Positions 40,219 through 48,143 of a stretch of 64,000 bases of DNA are shown piece by piece; the first letter of the stretch is position 1, and every line of letters begins with the position of its first letter. The notes beneath the pieces are model-generated. The model ran no database searches, had not been told where the DNA came from, and saw only the letters and a list, made by a program, of their open reading frames with translations. Source of the stretch: Paractinoplanes aksuensis (GTDB lineage: Bacteria; Actinomycetota; Actinomycetes; Mycobacteriales; Micromonosporaceae); contig NZ_JAMYJR010000035.1 of NCBI RefSeq assembly GCF_024137025.1, forward strand, positions 62,001 to 126,000, read 5' to 3'. Made by a program: the position numbers and the translations under genes.

Positions 40219-41874
40219 TCAGCTCTCAGCCAGGTAGGCCCGCACCAGCTCGTGCGCGCGGTAGCGGCCCGGCTGGTGCTCGGTCAGCAGGTGCGCGTCC
40301 CGCAGTTCGCGCAGCAGCGCGGGCGCGGTCCGGTCCGCGGCCAGGTCGTCGCCGGCCGTCCGCAGCAGCGCCTGGGCGCCCGGGGACAGCGCCCGGTACG
40401 ACCACGAGAACGCCTCGCGGAGTTCGTCGAGACCGGTGGCCGCGATCCGATCCAGGGGCTCGTCGGCGACCCGGGCGCAGACCACGGCCAGGGCCAGCGG
40501 CAGCCGGCCGCCGAGCGCGACGATCCGGTCGGTCTCGGAGCCGCGCCCGCCTAGCCGTTGCTCGACCAGCTCGCGGGCCTCGGCCGCGCCGGGCAGGCCG
40601 ACCGGCAGCCGGACGGCGCCGTGACCGGCGACGAGGGCGGTGAGCCGCACCCGGCTGGTCACCAGCACCAGACACGCGGCCGAGGCCGGCAGCAGGTGCC
40701 GCACCTGCTCGGCGTCCCGGCAGTTGTCCAGCACGATCAGCAGGCGGCGGTCGGCGACCAGGCTGCGGAACAGCCCGGCCTGCGCGTGCAGCTCGGCCGG
40801 GATGGCTCCGGCGGCGACACCGAGCGAGTGCAGGAAGCCGCGCAACGCCTCGGCCGGGGCCATCACGGTGCCCTGCCCCTGGAAGCCGCGCAGGTCCACG
40901 TACAACTGACCGTCGGGGAAGCCGGGCGCGAGCTGGTGGGCGAGGTGGACGGCGAGGGTCGTCTTGCCCACGCCGGGCATGCCGTCGACGGCCAGCACCC
41001 GCGGGCCGCCGGGCCGGGTCGCCGCGGCGTGGGCCCGCGCCAGCAGCGTCTCGCGACCCGTGAAGTACGGCGGGTCCGGCGGCAACTGGGTGGGCCGGGG
41101 CAGGCCGGAGGAGCATGCGGACGGGGGCGCGGCCGCCTGCTGGTGCAGCACCCGGTCGTACGCCTGGCGCAGTTCCCGGCCCGGGTCGAGCCCGATCTCC
41201 TCGGCCAGCCGCCGGCGGACGTCGTGGAAACGGGCCACCGCCTCGGCCTGCCGTCCGTCGGCGGCCAGCGCGACCAGCAGCCGGCTCTGCAGCGACTCGT
41301 CCAGCGGGTACTGGTCGGAAACCTGACGCAGCGGGGTGAGGACGGTCCGGGTCTGCTCGCAGGCGACGGCGGCGTCGGCCGCTTCCCGTACGCCCAGGGC
41401 CCGCTCCCCCTCGATGGCCGCGAACGCCGGATGCCGCCCCAGTCCGGCCGCGCATCGCCCCCGCCACAGTTCCAACCCTCGCGAGTACGCGGCCAGGGCG
41501 CCCGCGGCATCGCCGGTGGCCATCCGGCTGCGGCCCTGTTCGATCAGCGCCCGGAAGCGCAGCAGGTCGAACGAGACCGGCTCGACCCGCAGGCGATAGC
41601 CGGTCTGCTCGCGCAACAGGTAACGGCCGACCTCGCGGGTTCGCAGCCCGGGCTCGAGCAGGCGGCGCAGGGCCCCGATCTGCCGGTGCACGGCGTTGGC
41701 CGCGCTGGGCGGGGCGTCGCCCTCCCAGAGCAGCTCGACCAGGTCGTCCATCGGCACCAGCCCACCGGCCCGGGCCAGCAGCAGGGCGAGCACGAGCTGC
41801 TGCTGACGCGGGCCCAGCGGGATCTCGGCGTCGTCACGGCGGACGCGCATCGACCCGAGGAGATCGAAGTTCAC
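40219..41874 (-). CDS. SARP/BTAD transcriptional regulator with NB-ARC ATPase
   Basis: 551 residues from a GTG at 41,874, giving the usual opening VNFDLLGSMRVRRDDAEIPL. Domains in order: OmpR-like winged helix (1-90), BTAD helical domain (about 95-240; ending RLAEEIGLDPGRELR), NB-ARC ATPase with P-loop GMPGVGKTTLAVHLA (about 295) and LLIVLDNCRD Walker B (about 385), ending before the tetratricopeptide region found in full-length AfsR. The short AfsR-like form typically activates neighbouring genes. It is divergent from the methyltransferase-DUF4331 pair, which it may control. Between them is an AT-rich dyad region (41,884-41,910). Confidence 0.92.
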   Translation of the reverse strand: MNFDLLGSMRVRRDDAEIPLGPRQQQLVLALLLARAGGLVPMDDLVELLWEGDAPPSAANAVHRQIGALRRLLEPGLRTREVGRYLLREQTGYRLRVEPVSFDLLRFRALIEQGRSRMATGDAAGALAAYSRGLELWRGRCAAGLGRHPAFAAIEGERALGVREAADAAVACEQTRTVLTPLRQVSDQYPLDESLQSRLLVALAADGRQAEAVARFHDVRRRLAEEIGLDPGRELRQAYDRVLHQQAAAPPSACSSGLPRPTQLPPDPPYFTGRETLLARAHAAATRPGGPRVLAVDGMPGVGKTTLAVHLAHQLAPGFPDGQLYVDLRGFQGQGTVMAPAEALRGFLHSLGVAAGAIPAELHAQAGLFRSLVADRRLLIVLDNCRDAEQVRHLLPASAACLVLVTSRVRLTALVAGHGAVRLPVGLPGAAEARELVEQRLGGRGSETDRIVALGGRLPLALAVVCARVADEPLDRIAATGLDELREAFSWSYRALSPGAQALLRTAGDDLAADRTAPALLRELRDAHLLTEHQPGRYRAHELVRAYLAES

Positions 41875-41883
41875 GAGCGTCAG

Positions 41884-41912
41884 TTTATACAATCTACTGT
41901 TGTAGTAAATCG
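41884..41912. promoter_or_regulatory. AT-rich dyad in the SARP/methyltransferase divergent promoter
   Basis: In an otherwise GC-rich surrounding, TTTATACAATCTACTGTTGT (41,884-41,903) continues into AGTAAAT. It contains CTAC-TGTT-GTAG (4-bp arms) and the overlapping TACT-GTTGT-AGTA, plus a possible leftward -10 for the regulator. This is the likely control region for both directions. No exact operator can be assigned. Confidence 0.3.
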
Positions 41913-41982
41913 GTGTCCCGCGTCACGGCGTTGAACAGACCCGTCGAGCCGTCGTTGACCGGGGGCGACGAAGGAGGTGCGC

Positions 41983-42726
41983 ATGGACAGCAGCGCGCTG
42001 CCGGACGACCGGGTCGCGGCCTTCCAGCTCTTCCAGCGCCTCGGCAAGCGGGTGCTGCGACCGGGTGGCCGCGAGCTCACGACCTGGCTGCTGGACGAGT
42101 TGCGGTTGCCCGGGGCGACCGTGGTCGAACTGGCGGCCGGCGCCGGGGACACCGGCCGGCTGGCCCGGGCCCACGGCGCGGCCTCGTACATCGGGGTCGA
42201 TCTGCACCCCGGCGACCCCGAACACGCCGTACGGGCCGACGCCGCCACAACCGGCCTGGCCGCGGACTCGGCCGACGTGGTGTTCGGCGAGGCGCTCCTC
42301 AGCATGCAGGGCGACGGGGCCAAGCACCGGATCCTGACCGAGGCGACGCGACTGTTACGCCCCGGCGGCCGGTTCGGGCTGCACGAGCTGGCCCTGGTGC
42401 CGGACTCGCTGGACGAGGACGCGCGCACCCGCATCCGGCGCTCGCTGGCCCAGGTCATGCACGTCAACGCCCGGCCGCTGACCGTCGGCGAGTGGACCGG
42501 GCTGCTGGCCGTGCACGGCCTGACGGTCGAGGCCGCCCGCCCGGCCCCGATGGCCCTGCTGCAGCCCCGCCGCCTGATCGCCGACGAGGGCGTGCCCGGC
42601 GCGGCCCGCTTCGTCGGCAACGTGCTGCGCCGCCCGGACGCGCGGCACCGCATCCTCGCCATCCGCCGCACCCTGCGCGAACACCGCGCCCACCTCGCCG
42701 CCGTGGCGATCGTGGCCCATCTCTGA
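41983..42726 (+). CDS. Class I SAM-dependent methyltransferase
   Basis: 247 residues. AAGGAGG sits 6 nt before the ATG. SAM motif VVELAAGAGDTGRLA (about residue 42), acidic strand end YIGVDLHPGD, motif around DVVFGEALLSMQGD, and LRPGGRFGLHELAL, which follow the methyltransferase-11 pattern. The C-terminal part GVPGAARFVGNVLRRPDARH suits the small-molecule (ubiquinone/sarcosine type) subgroup. Substrate unknown. The DUF4331 gene follows 17 nt later on the same strand, so the two are probably cotranscribed opposite the SARP regulator. Confidence 0.85.
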   Translation: MDSSALPDDRVAAFQLFQRLGKRVLRPGGRELTTWLLDELRLPGATVVELAAGAGDTGRLARAHGAASYIGVDLHPGDPEHAVRADAATTGLAADSADVVFGEALLSMQGDGAKHRILTEATRLLRPGGRFGLHELALVPDSLDEDARTRIRRSLAQVMHVNARPLTVGEWTGLLAVHGLTVEAARPAPMALLQPRRLIADEGVPGAARFVGNVLRRPDARHRILAIRRTLREHRAHLAAVAIVAHL

Positions 42727-42743
42727 GGATTGGAAACAACGCC

Positions 42744-43739
42744 GTGTCTCACCATCTCGACTCCCCCCTGGCCCGCCAGGACGCCCGTCTCAACATCACC
42801 GACCAGTACGTGTTCGACGTGCCCGGCGCGACCGTGTTCGTGATGGACGTGCGCACCTCGCTGGCCGGCGAGGACAAGCCGCTCGGCTTCCACCCCGAGG
42901 GCCGGTACGAGTTCAAGATCCACCTCGACGGGGCCGCGGTCGAGGACCTGACCTACCGGTTCGTCTTCGAGGACGGCCCGGACTACCGGGTCTACCGGCT
43001 GACCGGCGCCGAGGCGGCGGACGACACCGCCGTAGGCGTGCAGATCGCCCACGGGCATCTCGGCAAAGAGATCACCGGCGACGGCGACGAGACCATCTGG
43101 GCCGGCCGGGCCGCCGAGCCGTTCTATCTCGACCTGCGCCAGCTGGGCGCGGTCGACGAGCTGGTGCAGCACGGCCGGGACGCCGACCTGCGCCCACCGG
43201 CCGACGTGGCCAGCACGTTCGCCGGCTCCACGGTGTCCACCATCGTGCTGCGGGTGCCGCTGACCGACCCCCGGCTGCGCACCGGCCGCCCGATCCGGGT
43301 CTGGAGCGTCACCAAGCTGGCCACCGACGCCGGCGGCTGGGGGCAGATCAACCGGGCCGGGCTGCCGATGATCTGGCCGATCTTCCGCGACCACGACTCG
43401 CAGGCGGCCAGCCACGCCAACGAGACGGTGCCGGCCGACGACATCGCCAACTACGGCGCGGCCACGGGCGAGCTGATCGCCGAGGCGGTGCGGCGGCTCG
43501 AGACGTCGGGCCGGCCCGAGGCGTACGCGGCCGAGGTCGTACAGCGGATCTTCCCGGACACCCTGCCGTACGTCGTGGGCACGCCGGCGGCCTTCTCGTT
43601 CGCCGCGTTCAACGGGCGGCACCTCGGCGACAACGCCCCCGAGGTGATGTTCTCGCTGGTCACCAACTCGGCGGTGAGCACGGGGCTGGCCCCGACGACG
43701 ACGTCGGACGAGTTCCCGTACGTCATTCCGGCCAACTAG
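42744..43739 (+). CDS. DUF4331 family protein
   Basis: 331 residues from a GTG at 42,744. The N-terminus SHHLDSPLARQDARLNITDQ and its continuation YVFDV are the hallmark of DUF4331 proteins, and the later GFHPEGRYEFKIHLDG and LRVPLTDPRL segments agree. No signal peptide or membrane segment is visible, and the biochemical role of the family is not established. The conserved HxDSP start suggests metal or substrate binding. It is paired with a methyltransferase and a divergent SARP regulator. Confidence 0.9.
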   Translation: MSHHLDSPLARQDARLNITDQYVFDVPGATVFVMDVRTSLAGEDKPLGFHPEGRYEFKIHLDGAAVEDLTYRFVFEDGPDYRVYRLTGAEAADDTAVGVQIAHGHLGKEITGDGDETIWAGRAAEPFYLDLRQLGAVDELVQHGRDADLRPPADVASTFAGSTVSTIVLRVPLTDPRLRTGRPIRVWSVTKLATDAGGWGQINRAGLPMIWPIFRDHDSQAASHANETVPADDIANYGAATGELIAEAVRRLETSGRPEAYAAEVVQRIFPDTLPYVVGTPAAFSFAAFNGRHLGDNAPEVMFSLVTNSAVSTGLAPTTTSDEFPYVIPAN

Positions 43740-43747
43740 GGAGTCGA

Positions 43748-43799
43748 GGTCGCCGGAGCCCGGCAGGCAGGGGGGGCGAGAGGCCGGGCCCCGGCGACC
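43748..43799. terminator. Large hairpin between convergent genes
   Basis: GGTCGCCGG (43,748-43,756) pairs with 43,791-43,799 and GCCCGGC (43,758-43,764) pairs with 43,783-43,789, making a 16-bp stem with one mismatch and an 18-nt loop. It lies between the stops of the DUF4331 gene (43,739) and the lipoprotein gene (43,802), a likely bidirectional terminator. Confidence 0.75.
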
Positions 43800-43801
43800 G
43801 G

Positions 43802-44410
43802 CTATTTGACGCGCTGGCCGTCGGGGGCGACCGCGAACCAGGTGCCGCCGACGCCCTGGCCCTTCAGGTCGCCGGGGTTCTTGTCCTGGGCGAAGCGGTA
43901 GACGGGCCAGCCGCCGACGGTCAGCTGCACCGTGCCGTCGTCGCGGCGGATCGCGCCGATCATCTCGGGGTCGACGCCGGCCAGGTAGACGTTGCCGGTC
44001 TCCTGGATGGTCACGGGCGGCCACTTCTGGGCGCAGTCGTCGAAGCAGGTGGTCTTGGACGGGTCAGCCGAGTCGTCGTCGAACCGGTAGAGGGCGGCCT
44101 GGTTGATGTTGATCAGGTGCGGCTTGTTCAGCGGGGGCGAGGTGACCGCGGACAGCTGGACCCAGACCGGGGGCTGCTCCTGCACCTCGATGCCGATCAC
44201 CGTGCCGCCGTTGCCGGTTTTGCCGTCCTTCTCGGCGGTCGAGTTGACCAGCTTGAGCTCATCGTCCTCGGCCGGGGTGGTGACCGACGCGGCGGGCGGC
44301 GGTGCGGGTTGATCTCCGGCGTCACCGATGGTCACAGTCTTGCCGCAGCCGGCCGCGAGCATCGCGGCGCCGAGAAGGACGACCGCGGCACGGGTCTTGA
44401 TCAGCGTCAT
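43802..44410 (-). CDS. Lipoprotein of the COG4315 secreted-repeat type
   Basis: 202 residues. The signal peptide ends in the lipobox LAAGC (Cys about residue 22), so it is anchored on the outer face of the membrane. A disordered Pro/Ala stretch follows. The family repeat appears twice: LYRFDDDSADPSKTTCFDDC, continuing AQKWPPV, and VYRFAQDKNPGDLKGQGVGG, continuing TWFAVAPDG. Such Y-x-F/W-x-x-D proteins are common beside respiratory or redox genes in actinomycetes, but their role is unknown. Here it is divergent from a stand-alone qcrB, which is a suggestive neighbour. Confidence 0.87.
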   Translation of the reverse strand: MTLIKTRAAVVLLGAAMLAAGCGKTVTIGDAGDQPAPPPAASVTTPAEDDELKLVNSTAEKDGKTGNGGTVIGIEVQEQPPVWVQLSAVTSPPLNKPHLININQAALYRFDDDSADPSKTTCFDDCAQKWPPVTIQETGNVYLAGVDPEMIGAIRRDDGTVQLTVGGWPVYRFAQDKNPGDLKGQGVGGTWFAVAPDGQRVK

Positions 44411-44526
44411 GCCCGACACACGAGACAGCCCGCCTCAATGGTTCGAGTTCCTCTGCTCCTCTGTGACGTGGGCCTCCCCGATCGCTCCAGGTGTCACACC
44501 TTGTCGCGCCGAGCCGTCAAAGGTTC

Positions 44527-46221
44527 ATGGCAGCACGGATCAAGCAGACCCGCTCGCAGAAGGTGTCGGCGGCCGCGGCCGGGGTCGACGAGCGGTTCCA
44601 GGTCTCCACACCCCTGCGCGGAGTGCTCAACAAGGTGTTCCCGGACCACTGGTCCTTCCTGCTGGGCGAGATCGCGCTGTTCTCGTTCATCGCCCTGCTG
44701 CTGACCGGGGTGTTCCTCACCCTGTTCTACGAGCCGTCGATGCAGGAAGTCACCTACCAGGGGTCGTATCCGGCGCTGCGCGGGGTCGAGGTCAGCAAGG
44801 CCTACCAGTCGACCCTCGATCTGTCGTTCGAGGTGCGCGGGGGCTTGTTCGTGCGGCAGATGCACCACTGGTCGGCGCTGCTGTTCATGGCGGCGATCGT
44901 CGTGCACATGGCCCGTACGTTCTTCACGGGTGCTTTCCGCAAGCCGCGCGAAGCCAACTGGGTGCTCGGCGTCGGCCTGTTCGTGTTCGGCTTCCTGGCC
45001 GGGTTCACCGGTTACTCGCTGCCGGACGACGGGCTTTCCGGCACCGGGCTCCGCATCGCGTCGGCCATCATCCTGTCGATCCCGGTCATCGGCACCTGGA
45101 CGTCGGCCGCGCTGTTCGGCGGCGAGTTCCCGGGTGATCTCATCATCGGGCGGTTCTTCATCCTGCACGTGCTGCTGATCCCGGCCGTGCTGCTGGCCCT
45201 GATCGCCGTCCATGTGGGCTTGGTCTTCATCCAGAAACACACTCAATGGCCGGGACCGGGGAGGACCGAGCACAACGTGGTCGGCGAGCGCATGTTCCCG
45301 CGGTACGCGCTCAAACAGGGCGGCATGTTCATGTCGGTGTTCGCGGTGCTCGCCCTGAGCGCCGGGTTGTTCCAGATCAACCCGATCTGGCTGTTCGGCC
45401 CGTACCGGCCGGCTGATGTGTCGGCGGCCAGCCAGCCCGACTGGTACGTCATGTTCCTCGACGGCCTGGTGCGGCTCATGCCGGCCTGGCAGATCACCAT
45501 TCCGATCGGGGACGGCTACAGCATCCCGCCCATCTTCTGGCCGGCGGTGGCCGGGTTCGGCGCGCTGCTCACCTTGACCGCGGCCTATCCGTTCCTGGAA
45601 AGACGATGGAACAAGGACTACGAGCGGCACAACCTGTTGCAGCGGCCACGCGACGTGCCGCACCGGACGGGGCTGGGCGTGATGGCGTTGACGTTCTTCT
45701 TCATCGCGACGGTCTCCGGCGGCAACGACATCATCGCCGACAAATTCCACGTCAGCCTCAACGCGATGACGTGGGCCGGGCGGATCGGGCTGATCATCGG
45801 GCCGGCGGTGGCGTACGCGGTCACGGTGCGCCTCTGCCTGGGGCTGCAGCAGCACGACCGGGAGGTGCTGGCGCACGGGGTGGAGACCGGCATCATCCGG
45901 CGGCTGCCGAACGGGGCCTTCGAAGAGGTGCACCAGCCGCTCGCGGTCGACCCGCCGAAGTACGGCGGGTGGGTCGTGCCGAAGAAGATGAACCGGGTGG
46001 GGGCGTTGCCGCCGGCCGTCAAGGGCTTCTTCTTCCCGGTCGAGCACGCGGCGCCCCGGGCGGTCTCGGGCGCGCTCGAAGCCAACGGCTCCTCAACCGC
46101 GCTCACAGCCAATGGCCCCTCAACCGCGCTCACGGCCAACGGCTCCTCGGCCAACGGCTCCTCGGCCAACGGCTCTTCAGCTCCGGCGGACGCCGATCAC
46201 GGCCGGCAGGAGGTGGGTTAG
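44527..46221 (+). CDS. qcrB: Cytochrome bc1 complex subunit b (QcrB), stand-alone copy
   Basis: 564 residues. The heme-binding histidines are in VRQMHHWSALLFMAAIVVHMARTF and HVLLIPAVLLALIAVHVGLV (about residues 118-134 and 218-233), and the Qo-site signature appears as PDWYVMFLDGL, the actinobacterial form of PEWY. A fused cyt b6/subunit-IV-like C-terminus matches actinobacterial QcrB. The usual partners qcrC and qcrA are absent, so this is probably a second copy. The tail (about 515-564) is low-complexity ANGSS/ALTANG repeats. Its stop overlaps the convergent gpsA stop by 4 nt. Confidence 0.93.
   Translation: MAARIKQTRSQKVSAAAAGVDERFQVSTPLRGVLNKVFPDHWSFLLGEIALFSFIALLLTGVFLTLFYEPSMQEVTYQGSYPALRGVEVSKAYQSTLDLSFEVRGGLFVRQMHHWSALLFMAAIVVHMARTFFTGAFRKPREANWVLGVGLFVFGFLAGFTGYSLPDDGLSGTGLRIASAIILSIPVIGTWTSAALFGGEFPGDLIIGRFFILHVLLIPAVLLALIAVHVGLVFIQKHTQWPGPGRTEHNVVGERMFPRYALKQGGMFMSVFAVLALSAGLFQINPIWLFGPYRPADVSAASQPDWYVMFLDGLVRLMPAWQITIPIGDGYSIPPIFWPAVAGFGALLTLTAAYPFLERRWNKDYERHNLLQRPRDVPHRTGLGVMALTFFFIATVSGGNDIIADKFHVSLNAMTWAGRIGLIIGPAVAYAVTVRLCLGLQQHDREVLAHGVETGIIRRLPNGAFEEVHQPLAVDPPKYGGWVVPKKMNRVGALPPAVKGFFFPVEHAAPRAVSGALEANGSSTALTANGPSTALTANGSSANGSSANGSSAPADADHGRQEVG
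46081..46179 (+). repeat. 27-bp and 15-bp tandem repeats in the qcrB tail
   Basis: Two 27-nt units (46,081-46,107 and 46,108-46,134) are followed by three 15-nt units (46,135-46,149, 46,150-46,164, 46,165-46,179), all beginning GCCAA(C/T)GG. They encode ANGSSTALT and ANGSS repeats after the last conserved part of cytochrome b. Confidence 0.85.
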
Positions 46222-47219
46222 CCCGGCTCGGACTCGTGGCCGGCCGGGACGGAGCGCAGCAGGCCGTCGTACGCGTGCTCGGCGGTGATGTCACCGGTGA
46301 CCACGCGGTGGATCGTGCGGGTGATGGGCATGGCCAGCCCGTACTGGTCGGCCAACTGGGTCGCGGCGTGCACGGTCTTGACGCCCTCGGCGACCTGACC
46401 CATCTCGGCCAGGATCTCGTCGAGGCTGCGGCCACGCCCCAGCTGCTCGCCGACGTACCGGTTGCGGCTGTGCGGGCTGATGCAGGTGGCCACCAGATCA
46501 CCCATCCCGGCCAGCCCGGCCAGGGTCGCCGGCTCGCCACCCATCGCGACGGCGAGGGTGCTCAGCTCGGCCAGCCCGCGCGAGATCACCCCCGCCCGCG
46601 TGTTGTCACCGACGCCGAGCCCCTGCGCGATCCCGGTCGCGATGGCGACGACGTTCTTGAGGGCGCCACCGACCTCACAACCGATGACATCGTGGTTGGT
46701 GTAGACGCGGAGCAGCCCCCGCCGAAACACGCGCTGCAGCTCGGCCGCGACCGTCAGATCCTCGGTCGCGATCACGGTCGCCGCGGCCATACCGGCCATG
46801 ATCTCTTTGGCCAGGTTGGGCCCGGTGAGCGCGGCCGCCGGATGCCCCGGCAGCACGTCCTTGATCACCTCGGTCATCCGCAGCAGCGAGTCCCGCTCCA
46901 GCCCCTTGCTGAGACTGACCACGGGAATCCACGGGTGCAGATGCGGCCGCACCTGCTCGAGGGTCGCGCGAAAAGCCCCCGTGGGTACGCCGACCACGAG
47001 CAACTCGGCATGGCCGGCCGCCTCGGCCAGGTCGGCCGTGGCCCGCAGCCGGTCGGGCAGCGGAAAGCCCTTGAGATAGCGCTCGTTGGTGTGCTTGACG
47101 CCGATCTCTTCCGCCGCCTCGGGATTACGGGCCCAGATCAGCGACTCATGATCCCGCCGGGTCAGGACGGAAGCGACCGTCGTACCCCACGATCCCGCGC
47201 CCAGCACAGTGACCCGCAT
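46218..47219 (-). CDS. gpsA: Glycerol-3-phosphate dehydrogenase [NAD(P)+]
   Basis: 333 residues. N-terminal dinucleotide motif VTVLGAGSWGTTVASVL, substrate and catalytic segments SLSKGLE, ALTGPNLAKEI, CEVGGALKNVVAIATGIAQG (with the catalytic Lys) and the helix NTRAGVISRGLAE. It reduces dihydroxyacetone phosphate to sn-glycerol 3-phosphate, the backbone of phospholipids, in the cytoplasm. GGAGAGGGG precedes the ATG. It is convergent with qcrB, with a 4-nt overlap. Confidence 0.97.
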   Translation of the reverse strand: MRVTVLGAGSWGTTVASVLTRRDHESLIWARNPEAAEEIGVKHTNERYLKGFPLPDRLRATADLAEAAGHAELLVVGVPTGAFRATLEQVRPHLHPWIPVVSLSKGLERDSLLRMTEVIKDVLPGHPAAALTGPNLAKEIMAGMAAATVIATEDLTVAAELQRVFRRGLLRVYTNHDVIGCEVGGALKNVVAIATGIAQGLGVGDNTRAGVISRGLAELSTLAVAMGGEPATLAGLAGMGDLVATCISPHSRNRYVGEQLGRGRSLDEILAEMGQVAEGVKTVHAATQLADQYGLAMPITRTIHRVVTGDITAEHAYDGLLRSVPAGHESEPG

Positions 47220-47337
47220 GGTTCCCCTCTCCCTGACGTGGGTCGAGGATACGGTGCCCACCCCCGTTCCGGGCCTACCGGCGTTGCTTCGAAGTGGTGT
47301 ACTGACGATCACGCCCAGCAACCATGAACGGGGAAAC

Positions 47338-47673
47338 GTGACAACCGGACAATCCGTGCGCGGACGCTACGGCGGCCCCGCCGAGTTCATCGCCTTCGCC
47401 GGCATCTTCGTGGTGCTGATCCTCCTCGCCGTGGGCACCCTGATCGCCGGCGCCCACATCATGTCCAACGGTTGCATCGTCGGAACGAGTCAGGACCTCT
47501 GCCCGATCAACGGCCCGGAATGGTCGCGCCCCCTCCCCGCGTACGCCATCGCCCTGGGCGTCCTCTCCGGCTTCGTCGGCCTGGCCGCCGGCCGCCCGGT
47601 CCGCAACCCCGCCCTCACCACCGGCTACGTCCTGGTCGCCACCGGCCTGCTCATCAGCCTCCTGATCGGCTGA
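47338..47673 (+). CDS. Small hydrophobic membrane protein
   Basis: 111 residues from a GTG at 47,338 with ACGGGGA just upstream. Membrane segments are at about 15-40 (FIAFAGIFVVLILLAVGTLIA), 66-84 (AYAIALGVLSGFVGLAAG) and 92-110 (ALTTGYVLVATGLLISLLIG). The first loop has two cysteines (GCIVGTSQDLCPING), possibly a disulfide outside the membrane. No family recognised. Confidence 0.65.
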   Translation: MTTGQSVRGRYGGPAEFIAFAGIFVVLILLAVGTLIAGAHIMSNGCIVGTSQDLCPINGPEWSRPLPAYAIALGVLSGFVGLAAGRPVRNPALTTGYVLVATGLLISLLIG

Positions 47674-47704
47674 CCGAACCACCCCTCGCACGACGATCGG
47701 CTCG

Positions 47705-47735
47705 TTGATTCGACATAGTCACGCGACTATAGTCG
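47705..47735 (+). promoter_or_regulatory. Promoter with palindrome over the -10, upstream of the HicB-like gene
   Basis: TTGATT (47,705-47,710) and TATAGT (47,728-47,733) are separated by 17 nt, a good sigma-70-type promoter. The -10 is embedded in the perfect 12-bp palindrome CGACTATAGTCG (47,724-47,735). Antitoxins of the HicB type commonly bind such sites to repress their own operon. Confidence 0.6.
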
Positions 47736-47767
47736 TGCGATGACGCACAATCGGGGAAACCACCGAC

Positions 47768-47980
47768 GTGACTGAGCTTCGCACCGTGACCGTGCCGATT
47801 GTCGTCGGGCGGGATGAGGACGGCGTTTGGTGTGCTTGCGCCCAGTTACGCCCGGGTGCGGGTGCACACGGCGAGGGCGAGACCGAGGACGCTGCGGTCG
47901 AAGATCTCCGCCAGGCACTGATCGGGCTGATCGAGGAGTTCGGCGTTCCCCGGGAGCTTTCGGTCACCGTGGCTGCTTGA
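47768..47980 (+). CDS. HicB-like antitoxin, without a recognisable toxin
   Basis: 70 residues from a GTG at 47,768. VTVPIVVGRDEDGVWCACAQ followed by LRPGAGAHGEGETEDAAVEDLRQAL is the partly degraded RNase-H-like HicB fold, in which a strand pair is followed by an E/D-rich helix. No DNA-binding domain is attached. HicA toxins (double-stranded RNA-binding mRNA interferases) normally flank it. The sequence after the stop (47,980-48,170) starts MPPLPCIPAPDLTSA, vaguely HicA-like, but gives no intact HicA, so the toxin seems lost or decayed. Confidence 0.6.
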   Translation: MTELRTVTVPIVVGRDEDGVWCACAQLRPGAGAHGEGETEDAAVEDLRQALIGLIEEFGVPRELSVTVAA

Positions 47981-48143
47981 TGCCGCCGCTCCCCTGCATC
48001 CCGGCACCGGATCTGACTTCGGCTGCGCGGCGGCGGCCGTATTCGGCCAGGGCGTGGAAGGCGGCCTTGGGGGTCCAGGAAGGCCCGAGTACAAGATGCG
48101 GGGCATTCCCGCGGTCCTGGTCGACATCGTGGACGAGCTGTTC

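Noticed and set aside
40219..41874. SARP as pathway regulator of the siderophore cluster
   Set aside because: It lies more than 2 kb beyond the cluster, with two unrelated genes between, and faces the methyltransferase-DUF4331 unit; the siderophore genes have their own iron box.
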